A stretch of 64,000 nt of DNA, from the NCBI RefSeq assembly GCF_031877795.1, contig NC_133934.1:46406725-46470724 (forward strand), written 5' to 3'. The stretch is from Strix aluco (lineage: Eukaryota; Chordata; Aves; Strigiformes; Strigidae). Position numbers and translations under genes: made by a program. The notes under the pieces are model-generated. The model did not search any database. It worked only from the letters and a program-made list of their open reading frames with translations, and was not told the DNA's origin. Positions 1 to 10,459 of this stretch are shown here, one piece after another (positions within the stretch are counted from its first letter, which is position 1; each line of letters opens with the position of its first letter).

Positions 1-539
1 GAACAAAAAGAGTGAGAAACAACAGAGGAAAGACCAAGGTTAGAGGAGGAGGAGACCAAGGTCAGAGAAGGAAGAAGTGCTCCCTGTCAGAGCTGATATC
101 CCCTGGAGCTTGTGGAGGGTCTGTGCTGAAGCAGACAAGTGTGAAGAGGAAGGAGCAGTAGAGAAAAACTGCCATGTACTGACCATAACCCCCCTACTCC
201 CTGTACCACTTGGGACAGGAACAGAAGAGTCAGGAATGAAAGAATGACTCTGAGCATGGGAAAGGGAGGCCGGGGGGGCAGGTGTTGCTTTAACATTTGT
301 CTTTTTGTTTCCCACTACCCAAATTAGTAACTATGTATTTATTTTAATTAGGTTCATTTTTCCAAGCTGAATCTGTTATACATGTGACAGTAACTGGTAA
401 GCAATCTCCCTGCTTTTATCCCAGCCCATGAGCTTTCTCCTTCCTGTTCTTCCTCTTTTCTCCCTTGTCCTGCTGAGGAGGGGGAGTGAGGAAGAAACCA
501 AGCAGGCATTTGGCTGTTAGCCAGGGCCAACCCACCACA
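1..539 (+). mobile_element. LTR-type repeat, 3' portion (avian endogenous-retrovirus family)
   Basis: The stretch matches, from memory, the 3' part of an LTR-like repeat very common in avian genomes. Landmarks in order are a purine-rich start with GACCAAGGT repeated at 32-40 and 54-62, a pyrimidine-rich segment around 200-215, the CACTTGGGACAGGAACAGAA segment, TTTGTTTCCCACTACCC near 305-320, and GAGGAGGGGGAGTGAGGAAG before the end AACCCACCACA at 539. The left end lies outside the window, and the usual middle repeat block seems partly deleted. Orientation follows the CCACCACA terminus. No retroviral coding frame is visible inside it. The family name is not certain; ERVL-like is my guess. The ORFs on its minus strand are treated as incidental. 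Confidence 0.65.
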
Positions 540-1080
540 GTGTGTTGTGAGAAACTCAGAATGCATAGCCCAGACTCACACCGAGCGTGGTTTGAATGTT
601 GGTTTCATACAAAAGTGAAACAAACTGAGCTATTTGTCTTTCTTATGTGCACATATACTTTCACTCACATGTTCCCTTCATCCAATGGATCAGACAATCA
701 TTTCTCAATGAAGCCTCAAATCTTCATTAGAGCAATCAACAATCATCTTTTTCTATGTATAATCAGAATGCTTCAGTTTCCTAAAAACATTTAATAGTTA
801 CACAGCATCTTTCCATGCTTATCATTTTACAACTCAGATAACGAGGATAAAAACTGAAACGTTGCTGGTTTTATCCATTTTGTGGAATACTACAGTTCTA
901 ACTAAGTGTAAATAAATCTTAAAATATGTGTCTGTCTCTCCTACTGTGGATTTACAGGCCTTAACTATCAAAATGGATTAGGAAATTGAGAATGTTTCTC
1001 AATACTTGGTCTCTTTTATTCTGTTGTTTGTCTGTTTGTTTAAATAATTTCCTGAATTTTAATAATTTACATTTCTTTAC
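540..1080. other. Unannotated AT-rich interval
   Basis: Read on both strands. I see no repeat family. Downstream exons of the A1-A3 candidate gene would be expected here or beyond the window edge, but the minus-strand frames I read are interrupted by stops. Confidence 0.5.
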
Positions 1081-1260
1081 ATACTTGAGGTTATTTTCTG
1101 TGCTTTCTCAGTTCCTGGAATGCTAATAGCTCTGAAAATGATGGCACCCATATGCTTTGGTGCTCCTGTGTGTAACACCAGTGTTACTACGTGGCTGTCA
1201 GCATGAAAATAAACCCCACAGTAACCTTGTTCAATCAGGCTTTGATACAGACAGCTGACA
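1081..1260 (-). CDS. Candidate coding exon A3, unidentified gene
   Basis: On the minus strand, an acceptor-like TCATTTTCAG ends at 1261 and is followed by 180 bases with one frame open throughout, ending at a possible donor (AT|GTAAAG) at 1080. One leading base plus 59 full codons fits a phase-2 donor at the end of A2, giving a 74-base intron. The predicted peptide includes IEQGYCGVYFHADSHV and HTGAPKHMGAIIFRA. Guanine is in first codon position in about 18 of 59 codons (31%) and in second in about 13, a coding-like bias. It is the weakest member of the A1-A3 group because the intron before it is near the lower size limit for vertebrates. I do not recognise the protein family. Confidence 0.35.
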
Positions 1261-1334
1261 CTGAAAATGATATACAGTTTGGTTTCTACTTAATTTCCAA
1301 TAGAATGGATATTTTCTTATTTGTGTAAGTTCAC

Positions 1335-1630
1335 CTTATGAGTAATAGTTTACCTTGCATGAAGTCACCAGTAATTGAAGAAGATGCAGGTACCACCTCA
1401 GTATCCTCTGCTGGTTGACACCATTTCAGGCATACATAAAAGAAAACAATCTCTGTGACACTGCTGAATATTTTTCTCATTCCAGCAATATGAAAGAACA
1501 GGGAGGTGTTGAAGACTTCATATCTTGGGCCTTCCGGAACTGAAGCTACACTGCCATACAACAGGACGCTGAAAGCATCAGGAGGTAAAAAATCTGTCAG
1601 GATATACACTTTTACAGTTTCGTGAGGAGG
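1335..1630 (-). CDS. Candidate coding exon A2, unidentified gene
   Basis: The minus strand reads CTTTTTAG|CCTCCTCACG, a plausible acceptor, then 98 open codons plus two bases to a donor ATAAG|GTGAAC at 1334. A second donor, CAAG|GTAAAC, would end the exon at 1354. The peptide has a hydrophobic strand pattern (KVYILTDFLPPDAFSVLLYG, then SVPEGPRYEVFNTSLFFHIA), an apolar run around EIVFFYVCLKW, and an acidic/serine-rich end (PAEDTEVVPASSS). First-position guanine is about 31% of codons against about 14% at second position, as expected for real coding sequence. Its phase-0 start matches the phase-0 end of A1. I could not assign a family. It could be an exon of a functional gene or of a pseudogene. 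Confidence 0.5.
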
Positions 1631-1816
1631 CTAAAAAGTTGTTGTCCAAGACCATCCCAGGTTATTCCATTGTAAATTTAACATTCATTTGTTGTGGGGC
1701 AAGGTCAGATATTGATGATCTGTCCCTATGATTTCTCCTATATAATTTGTGCATACAAACTATTAATATATTTGTAGTTGCAATCAAGTTACTTAACAGC
1801 TAACTTGCTACTCAAC

Positions 1817-2044
1817 CCTCTCATTAAGAGGAGTGATTGGCTGCCAATGTAAGTCTGAACTGATAAGCTGAATGCTTTCCCCAACATAAACATTCTGTAT
1901 AGCTTCACGTGCATTCTCACTCTGAAGATCATCTCTGAAATAATGTTGTTCCCTATTTTTTACTAGTCCGTGATATGAAGCTGCTCCTAGATATACGATC
2001 CCATGAAGTTCAAAGACTCCAGAGATTTCATGGACTGTCCAATG
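1817..2044 (-). CDS. Candidate coding exon A1, unidentified gene
   Basis: The minus strand carries a pyrimidine-rich acceptor GGTCTCTCTTTCACACTAG ending at 2045, followed by exactly 76 open codons (228 bases) and a possible donor GAGG|GTTGAG at 1816; an in-frame TAG lies just past it (1808-1810). Peptide landmarks are HEISGVFELHGIVYLGAASY, then KNREQHYFRDD and NVYVGESIQLISSD. First-position guanine is about one third of codons, far above second position. Phase 0 at both ends lets it join A2 cleanly across a 186-base intron. The hydrophobic-x-YLG pattern is faintly like the start of a PTB fold, but nothing else supports that, so I make no assignment. The GTTGAG donor is non-optimal. Confidence 0.45.
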
Positions 2045-3683
2045 CTAGTGTGAAAGAGAGACCTGCAGTAAAGAAGGACTTTGTAGAGATATTGTGAGGA
2101 AGAATTGGTGCCTGGAATGTGCAATGTGCTTTACGCTCTCTTTAGCTTTAACTTTGTTTCTGTTTTCTCATGGGACGTACAAATTTTATGCCTGGCTACC
2201 ATTTAAGTGACATTTTGCAGATCATATAGAGCTAGATAAAAAACTTATAAAGTGCACTTTTGAAGCAGGTTTAATTCAGGCTTGATCCATTTCAAGAAAT
2301 TGTATTCTCTCACTATAAATCATGATTTATAGCTTTCCCTGTTAAACCTTTAGGTTTCCACAACAGCTGCCTATTTTTAATTGCATTGCTTTTTCCAAAT
2401 GAAAGCATTACAACTTGCTTGTTTTCTATTAATGTATGTTTAAATTGATCTTTAAATTGCCTTATTATTTTTTGTAATATCAAATAAAAGCAGACATACT
2501 GAAAAACTATCCAATATTTACATATTTATTACACTAAGGGTGGTTCTAGAAACAATTAATCACAAGAATTTTCACCTTAAGGTACTGCTTAAAGTCTTTG
2601 AGCAGCTGTTAGAATTCAATTGCCACAGGTAGCGGAATAAAAAAAAATGTATAGAATTAATTTCTGTGATAATTCCAATAAAACTGGTGATGTTAGACTG
2701 GATGTCATTTTAACTGTTTGGAAACATAGAATTAAATCTTTCCAAAATTAGTAAAATTCATTTAAGTTGGTAGTTCATAAGCGTAAAAGGTTTAAATCTT
2801 CTCTGATTTACTCTTACTAAGCTTTCACTTCATCACTTAATGTGCGACTTGATCCTTTGTGTTTATATCACTGCAATCTGAGGAATACCCTTGCAACATC
2901 AGTTATATTGATAGGTTTAAATGAGATTTAAAAAATCAAATTCACACCATAAAACCAGCATAAATTTGGTCCAGAGTTTCTTAATTTTGGAGATTTATTA
3001 TTAAAAAACCATAAAACCCTTTGCTACATCTCCTATAGAATATTATTTCCTAGTCCAGTGGTTCAACAGATCTATATTACTTCTGTGGCACAAGAGAACT
3101 CATTTCAAATTCAATTTATAACTAAAATAATCTCTAAACTGTCATTAATTACAAGCACTGAATTTACATGTGTCTCCTCTGTCTCCCTAGTGTTCCTGAA
3201 TAATAATCCAAAATAGCTATATCACTTTGATCAGATATGTCGTCCATTCAAAGTGACCACGTGCTTCTGACTCTTTTTTTGTCTTTCTCTTGATCACCAG
3301 GCTTCAAGTCATGCAATAATATGTTAGAATAAAGCTTATACAAATCATTTATTCACATTATTTTATTAACTGGGCATCTCATGGTCCAGCTGGCATTATT
3401 GTTCTTAAATATAGGGAACAGTAGAATATACGAATATCCTTGGGATCGTATAAGACAATGATCTGACATGGGTTTTTTTGCCTGCAGCTGAGCTGGGTTA
3501 AGCCAACACTGTTCCCTGTTCCTCATCACCCTTTCCTTCCCATTAACATCCCCTCAGATCTGTTGGCTTAATTTAGGTATCAGGACTCCATATTAGCACA
3601 AGATACTAGTAGCAGTGTTTTCTAACCCAGACAATTTTACAGAAGCAAGTTAGTGATGATTGAGTGTGCTTTTAGCTTGGCAA
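2045..3683. other. Unannotated AT-rich interval
   Basis: Very AT-rich single-copy-looking sequence with short A and T runs. I partly read the minus strand for exons upstream of A1 and found only short stop-interrupted frames. No CR1 tail, LTR or tandem repeat is seen. Confidence 0.5.
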
Positions 3684-4491
3684 TGTTGTAAGGAACTGAA
3701 GGAAGTGATGCCTCAAACATTCATTGACACAGAAAACATCAAGGACAAGCTGTGGCCTTTGTGATTAGTCCAAGGAATGTCACCCAAGGAAGCGAGAGTG
3801 TATCAAAGGATACACACCCCACTCACTTGCAGTTGTACTGACAAACTCCTTAGATAAACCTCAAAGGGGGGAAACGTGGACTAAGTGAAGCCAAATGTTT
3901 CCCCGTCAAGAACAAGGACTGCTAATCACTGGCTCCATTGTGTAAACCTGATACTTTGTGACTCTATTGTGTACGCCAGACACATGCTTACCTTGCTAAC
4001 GACTTTGCACCTTCCCCATTGAAGGAGTGGAAAGAACTGATAAGAGGTTATCATTTCTGCCCCAGAATCCGGATGATCGCTCAAGAATAATGGAGTCAGC
4101 AAAATTCTGGGAAAAATTCTGAGAAAAAAACAAAGTATGTTAATCTGCTGACAAGATGAATTTAAAAGGCAAAGAAACTTTGCTGTGGTGTGCACCCACC
4201 ACTCAAGATTACCAGACCTGAGACAACGCTGGATGCAGGGGTGGTGGTCCAGATTTCTTCGACTCTCTTTCTGTCCTTTCTTTTTCTTTCCTTTCTTTTC
4301 TTTCATACAGATTTATAAGAGACCACATTGTTTATTATCCTTTTCCAAGTTTAAATTGTTTTCTACCACAAGTAAAACATTTTAACCAGTTGTTTGGTGT
4401 CATTTCACCTTAATTTAACCTAAGAGGATCACAGGACTGTTGCAACTCTCTGGGTTTCCAATCTGGGTCATGACAAATCTTTTCCCCAACA
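3684..4491 (+). mobile_element. Probable solo LTR of an endogenous retrovirus
   Basis: An 808-base unit begins TGTTG (3684) and ends CAACA (4491), the short terminal inverted repeat expected of an LTR. Inside are a TATA-like TTTAAAAGG near 4160, a GTGCACCCACCACTC segment, an ACGCTGGATGCAGGGGTGGTGG segment near 4225, and a long pyrimidine tract at 4258-4305. An AGTAAA poly(A)-signal variant lies near 4370. This order (promoter, GC-richer transcribed part, CT tract, poly(A) region) matches avian LTRs I remember. No clear target-site duplication is visible: GGCAA flanks the left end and TTGGA the right. No gag/pol/env sequence adjoins it. A TTGG right after the end could be a primer-binding-site remnant or chance. 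Confidence 0.6.
4258..4305 (+). repeat. Pyrimidine (CTTT-rich) tract inside the LTR
   Basis: A nearly pure C/T stretch with TTTC/TTTTC periodicity, within the solo LTR downstream of its TATA-like box. Such tracts are typical of avian LTRs of this style and are length-variable. Confidence 0.8.
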
Positions 4492-4509
4492 TTGGACACT
4501 TTTAAGATT

Positions 4510-4623
4510 TAGTTGGCCAGGATGCTGGGTCATCTTGTCTAGACTGTGCTTTTGCCAAGAAAGGTTGGACCAGGTGATCCTTGAGGTCCCTTCTAACCTG
4601 GTATTCTATGATTGATTCTATGA
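4510..4623 (+). mobile_element. CR1 LINE, 3' tail only
   Basis: About 110 bases ending in the CR1 3' signature: GGTTGGACCAGGTGATCC, GAGGTCCCTTCTAACC, then ATTCTATGATTGATTCTATG. Strongly 5'-truncated with no coding part. It sits about 20 bases after the solo LTR. Confidence 0.8.
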
Positions 4624-5564
4624 AATAGAAATGGTGATAACTCTCAGAGGTGATGACATCCTGGGAGAAGCTATGAACTAACATTTTTAACCAGCTGAAC
4701 TGCATCTGGAACAACACATCTGACTGCAAACTCAGAAAGACACTGAGTTTGAGAATGACTGTTAGATTGTAAAGGGTTAGATATGTTCATTATAGATAAT
4801 ACATAACTGTGCCACTAAATAGTAGTTATTTATCTTTTATTTTTAATTATTTATTTGTTGGGGATTAATTATTAAATGAATTTTTTTTGTTTGTTTTACA
4901 CTGCTCAGGGGTCAGTCCTGAGAGTTATATATTTATTTTCTGAATGTTCACACTTCAAACATGAGGATATGAGTCATTTCCAAAACATTAATATTAATAA
5001 ATTATTTTATGACATGACTGTCAACAATAAAGGGTTTGACTCAAACTAAATAGTCATTCATAACCACGGTGAAAGGCTTTAAGTTCTGTTTTTTACTGAA
5101 TTTGACTCTCTATCATTAACAACTCTGGTACTAAATGTCAGAGATGCTGTAAGTTGTATATTATCTTTGTATTTCAGACTAGACAGATGTCTGGAAAATG
5201 AAATAGCTGTATCTGTTCTGACAGCCTGGAGACACTTCTTCTTAGACAGCAAAATTTCTTATGATGGACAGGTTCAGATTTTAGGAACAGTCCTACAAAC
5301 TCTTAACTGCAATAACTGAGCATGGATTCACCTATAGACCCCAGTAATGTCAAAGAAGATAAAGACATGGGAATCATTTTGTGCTGGAATGAGATTTTTC
5401 AACTTCTTCTCAGTGTAAGGGTTACCTGTTGTAAACATTTTATTAAATCAGATAAGGTTTCAAGGTAATCAAAAGTTATTTGAGACCAACATGAAATTTT
5501 TTTACATAGTCTGAACTTGGAGATTTTATGAATGATTGAAATGTTTGAAAAATTATGTGCATGC
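4624..5564. other. Unannotated AT-rich interval
   Basis: Contains several TTATT/TTTATT stretches around 4830-4870. No exon-like frame or repeat family recognised on either strand. Confidence 0.5.
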
Positions 5565-6207
5565 ACTCTCCATGTCCCAGAGGTCTGTTCTCGCAGCCCA
5601 GAAAGCCAACTGTATCCTGGGCTGCATCAAAAAAAGCATGGCCAGCAAATCAAGGGAGGTGATTCTGCCCCTTCACTCTGCCCTGGTGAGACCCCCACCT
5701 GGAGTACTGCATCTGGCTCTGGAGCCCTCAGCATAGGAGAGACATGGATCTGTTGGAGCAGGTGCAGAGGAGGGCCACAAAAAATGATCGAAGGGGTGGA
5801 ACACCCCTCCTGTGAAGAAAGGTTAAGAGCTGGGGTTGTTCAGCATGGAGAAGAGAAAGCTCTGGGGAGACTTTTTTGCAGACTTTCAGTACCTAAAGGG
5901 GGCTTCTAAGAAAGACAGGGACAAACATTTTAGCAGAGCCTGTTGAAATAGGACAAGGGGTAATGCTTTCAAATTGAAAGAGGGCAGATTCAGACTAGAT
6001 GTAAGGAAGAAATTTTTTATAATGAGGGTGATGAAACACTGGAACAGGTTGCACAGAGAGATGGTAGGTGGAAACATTCACAGTCAGGCTGGATGGGGCT
6101 CTGAGCAACCCAAGCTAGTGGGAGATGTCCCTGCTCATTGCAATGGGGTTGGACTAGATGACCTTTAAAGGTCCCTTCCAACCCAAACTATTCTATGATT
6201 TTATGAT
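5565..6207 (+). mobile_element. CR1 LINE, 5'-truncated copy with decayed ORF2 end
   Basis: About 640 bases of CR1 3' half. Recognisable pieces in order are AGCCCAGAAAGCCAACTGTA (LAAQKAN.ILGCIK), CTGGTGAGACCCCCACCTGG, GTGCAGAGGAGGGCCAC, GGACAAGGGGTAATG, GAGGGCAGATTCAGACTAGA ([13 protein letters not shown]) and GGTCCCTTCCAACCC, ending ATTCTATGATTTTATGAT. The coding remnant switches frame several times (an extra C in the PPP run near 5692, frame changes near 5760-5900), so it is inactive. The wording differs from the copies at 10.5 and 54.9 kb, so it belongs to a different CR1 subfamily (B/F-like, from memory). Confidence 0.92.
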
Positions 6208-8193
6208 CTCTGCTTGCTACTGGATTATTTTAAAATACCTTATTCTCTGAGGTCATTTCTTGATGAGACAACACAGAACTAAGCATTTTTGACCTTAATA
6301 TGTCTTTTGTTCGGGTCTAGGTATAAAGAATTTGATTGCTACAGAAATGTCATTCTGAGGAATTTGTGAATTACACACAATAGGACAGAAAGGGATTAGA
6401 AACTTTTTGGGAAAAACAGGTTAACAAAAACCTACAGAGCAAGTTAGAAAGAAAAACTATAGAAGGATAAAGTCTGGTTTTTATTGCAATGAAGCAGGAA
6501 CAGTAATGAAAAAAATACATGGATTCTAAAATGCCATTAGGAAAATTTAATGAGAAAACCAGCAGCACTAAAGCTTTGTTAAGGCTATAGCTGCATGGTG
6601 TAATGAGCACTGGGTAAAGTACTAAATTTTAGATTGAATACATTGATTAAGATCAACACAGTAAAATAATTGTTATACTGTGTAAGAGAAAAAATGGGAA
6701 TTTCAGAACACCATAACTGGTAAAAATCACGGTGTAGGAGAGGAATCAATGTAGAACTTAAAGACAGAGTCATAAATATATCATTGCTATGAACATCTAG
6801 ATTACATATTGATGCAATGACAGAATGACTCAAAATTCTGGCTTGTAATGAGAAAACATATGAAATAATACAAAAGTCCAGTTGCCCAACCAGAAAAACC
6901 ATTCTGCAAGATTCATCCTTGACTTTCATTATTGCATGGATATCTTGAATTGCAAATCTGTGCTTGAAAGATGTCATATCAAATAATTTTCTTTGATGCA
7001 GCCCTTTATCAATCTCACGTAGAGATCAGTAGGATAAAGACATGCAATTGGACATTTGGGGCGATTCAAACTGCAATTGCAGACATGCTAAAATTACATA
7101 CATCTTCTGAAGTGGATCTTGTATAGGCCATTGGTGAAGTTAGGCATAGTTAACCAAACTGTTTAAGCACCTTTCCTAGAGTATCTTCCAGATTGTACAA
7201 GAATAAGTTTTGCATGACTAGGTAAAAAGAACAGAACCTTTGGACCTATGTATGAACAAATGGAAGAGGAGTCTAGAAAGGTAGTTCTTGGTCTAGTTAT
7301 AAACTCACAGATGATAAAGCTGCAATGGTGAGCATATCACAAGATGAGATACAGCCAACAGTGAAAGCAATGTAATGAGACACTCAGCAAAATTTTGCAC
7401 TATAAATTAAAAGACAAGATAGGAGGACATGATGAGAACATAAAATAAAGAACAAAAAGAAGTTAAGGCCTTGGTGCTTTTTAGGAATATAGTTGTAATT
7501 TTTTTCTACTTAACAAAACTTTGTTAAATAAAACTTCACATTAGATCATGATGTCCAGAATACTGTGTCTGATACTGGCCAAATTCACAAAACCATCATC
7601 ATCAAAATTGCCCTTCAGAGCACTTGTAGCACATTTAGGGGTGACTGCAAATAAAACATCAGCAAAAATACAGAACCTGGGTTCACTAGTGTGAGACAGA
7701 AAAGAAAGTATAGAAGATTATTTCATCATTTCATTTACTGGAATTACATATGTAAGTTTGAATAACAGAAGAGAGATTGTACTCGTTTTATCCAAAATCT
7801 GCTTTGTAGAGTGAGAAGTAGGTCTTTCTCTTTTCATTATACTTTTAAAAATTAATAATTCCATTGTCTTCATATTTACCAATAGTGGGTATACACACTA
7901 AGATGCTCTGTCATATGCTTAAGGAAGATGAATCCCTTATATTTTTTAAATACTAATTCAAACCAATGTAAAATGCCTGTCAAGATGAGACATTATTATT
8001 ATTACTTCCAGCATACTATATCTATATTTCCTCTCAGAAGACAAGATGAAAATTAATAGTTGTTATTCATATATTGAACTAAAATCTAGAATAAGATACA
8101 TAAGTGAGAACTGGCTTGAAAATAAACAAAACATCCTCTCTGGTTTTGTTTTCTTATTATGTTAACTAAAGACATGTGATAAGAGAGTGGCAT
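6208..8193. other. Unannotated interval, A-rich on the plus strand
   Basis: The plus strand is A-biased through most of this interval. The minus strand has a 130-codon open stretch (6585-6977), but its hydrophobic, low-complexity product looks like a by-product of composition. A stretch near 7545-7585 loosely recalls old CR1 reverse-transcriptase sequence, too weakly to call. Confidence 0.4.
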
Positions 8194-8237
8194 TAAAAAA
8201 TAAACAAAACAAAGCAAAAAAAAAAAAAGAGAAAAAG
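8194..8237 (+). repeat. A-rich low-complexity tract
   Basis: ATAAACAAAACAAAGC followed by an A13 run (8216-8228) and GAGAAAAAGCC. No element ending in this A-rich tail could be recognised upstream. Confidence 0.85.
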
Positions 8238-8401
8238 CCATTGTCTACAAGTTGCTTTCCTGAAAAGGTACTCTAAGTACTAAGAATACAGAAATCCCAT
8301 GTTTAAAAGAAGTTAGAAGCACACATTTCTATGAAAATAAATTTTCCACACATCAGTGTAGCAATCAAGCACCTACTTATGCTGGAGAACTGTTTTCCAG
8401 G

Positions 8402-8438
8402 TTTATTTTATTTTTTTTTTTTTTTATTTTTTTTTTTA
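8402..8438 (+). repeat. Poly-T tract
   Basis: T15 (8411-8425) and T11 (8427-8437) separated by one A. It could be the A-tail of an old minus-strand retroelement, but nothing recognisable adjoins it. Confidence 0.9.
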
Positions 8439-10437
8439 ATTAGGGCTCTCAATATTAGATTAAATAGGTAAGGTAAATTATAATGTCCTGGAGATATTTG
8501 TACCACTGTATTTTCTTCTCACATGTATAGTAATATAACACTAATACATGCTAAACAACAACAACAAAATCAATATGATATTGTAGATATAGAATCCATG
8601 TTTAATCTGATGTTTTAAATCTTTTTTTAAACATATGAAAAAGGGAATTAAAATCACAATGTTGTTAATTAATTTTTCCCTGAACTAACACTTAGGTTGG
8701 TAATCAGTTATCATGTGAGAGATTAGACCTGAAAAATAATACAAAGTATTTGTGTCCTTTCTTTTGAATAAAAAATGTCAATCCCTTTCCGTGAATACTG
8801 TTTGCCACTCTTCTTTCTTTATACGAAATTCCATAGGCAATTCGACTATTTTCATAAAGCTGAAGAAAGAAAAATATTTCAATATATTTATGCTGTAAAT
8901 TCTCATGTATATATATGGTTGTGGAGATACATAGGCCAGTCATGGACCAGAAACAATTTTATGATAAAAGCAATCATTCAATATCACAAAAGGTGGATAA
9001 GAAATACTAAAATACTAATGAATGTTGAAACCAATTGTAGACTGGCATTGTATAAGAACAACAATTTGGAGAAAGAATTTTCCATCTACTAATTGTTAAA
9101 TATGATTGTTTCAAGCACCAAACTAATTCATAAATATCAACCCATTCATGAATAAAAGAATAGAGAATTCACTGAATAAAATACTTTTAAATGAACATTT
9201 AACCCACTTATATTCAATATCTTCTTCCTCAATTTCATATTTGGAAATGCTAGTTAATGAAGCTTTATCGTTACCACTTTGTGCTGATTAAATACCATAA
9301 TCCTCTTATTTGTGCAGGTCCCTAGTGTTCCCCACTTCTATTAAAAGCGGGGTTCTAATGAAGCTTATGAGGTGTCACTAGGTAATTACTACTTACAGTC
9401 TGAAATGAAGATCAGTTCCAAGCCATTTGCATTTATGTGCTAAAACTAAATGATTAATGTGGATTTTTACACATTTTTAGGTTTAATTTTTTAGGCTAAT
9501 GAAACCATAAATTTCAAGCTTTCAAAAATATTCCTATCTCTTATTTAATTCAATATGTAATTGAGAACATGTTTTTCCTACAGATGGAGAGTCCTTTTCA
9601 AATTTGAATTAATTCGGTGTTTTGCTGAGCTAGTAGATTAAATACTACAGATTGCCTGATGTTCACTATGCTAAATCTTAGCTTTGAAATTAATGGCATG
9701 AAATTTTGGAAATTCACAAGGTCAAAAATATTTTCTGAAAAGCTGATGATAGCAATATTTTCTGTCCACACTCTGTGCACTGAATGACACCCACAAAGAG
9801 CTGGAAACAGTCAAAAGCAAAATTCTATTACACCAAACTGAATAAAGTCCAAGTTCAGTTGAATATTCACTATATACAATGCATTCAGGGATAATACCTC
9901 ATTTTAAAGAAGTGAATATATTATGTTTAGCTGGTAGTACAGACACTCTATGCAAAATGATTATAAAAGGATTATCCTTAAAGTTCAGGGAAGTATACCA
10001 AGTTGTAAACAGCAGACTGACACAGTGACTTCAGTGAGAGACTTTTTGGAGGAAATAAAAGAATGCCAAACAAAAGAATTCTTAAATGGTCACATATATA
10101 AAAATAAAAAAATAAAAAGTCCAGTATAGTTTCTTCAAAACTTACACAACTACTTCTGCCACTGATATATCTCTCAGGGAAATGAATGACAGTCAATATG
10201 GGGAAAAAAACCCAACACTCTTTCCACATCAGTATTCAGCATTGTTGAAGAATGATATTTTCCATGCTTTGCATGAGCATTCATGTAGTATTCTGCTCCT
10301 CTGAGCTAGGAGGGGTAAGGATATGTCATTACCTTGGCTATCTCAGATTTTGCCACCAGTTTCTACCAAGCAATCATGACATTTTTCCTTGAGCATGATG
10401 ATAGGCACCAAAGTGTTCCCTGACTCATATTGTCACT
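8439..10437. other. Unannotated AT-rich interval
   Basis: Includes an (AAC)4 run near 8553-8567 and an (AAAAAT)-like run near 10098-10117. The 105-codon plus-strand frame at 8775-9092 shows no domain or splice context and looks accidental. Confidence 0.45.
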
Positions 10438-10459
10438 AATTCTCATAGAATTCTCATAG
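10438..10459 (+). repeat. 11-bp tandem duplication at CR1 5' junction
   Basis: Two perfect copies of AATTCTCATAG (10438-10448 and 10449-10459) abut the 5' end of the CR1 copy that starts at 10460. They may record a slippage or repair event at insertion. Confidence 0.85.

Noticed and set aside
40..566. Minus-strand frames across the left edge
   Set aside because: They lie antisense within the LTR repeat and use its C-rich complement.
6585..6977. 130-codon minus-strand open frame
   Set aside because: Product is hydrophobic and low-complexity, there is no splice or start context, and the strong purine skew of the opposite strand explains the missing stops.
6350..7600. Possible ancient CR1 reverse-transcriptase region on the plus strand
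   Set aside because: Only a few short phrases (for example near 7545-7585) resemble CR1 and they are not collinear enough to call by eye.
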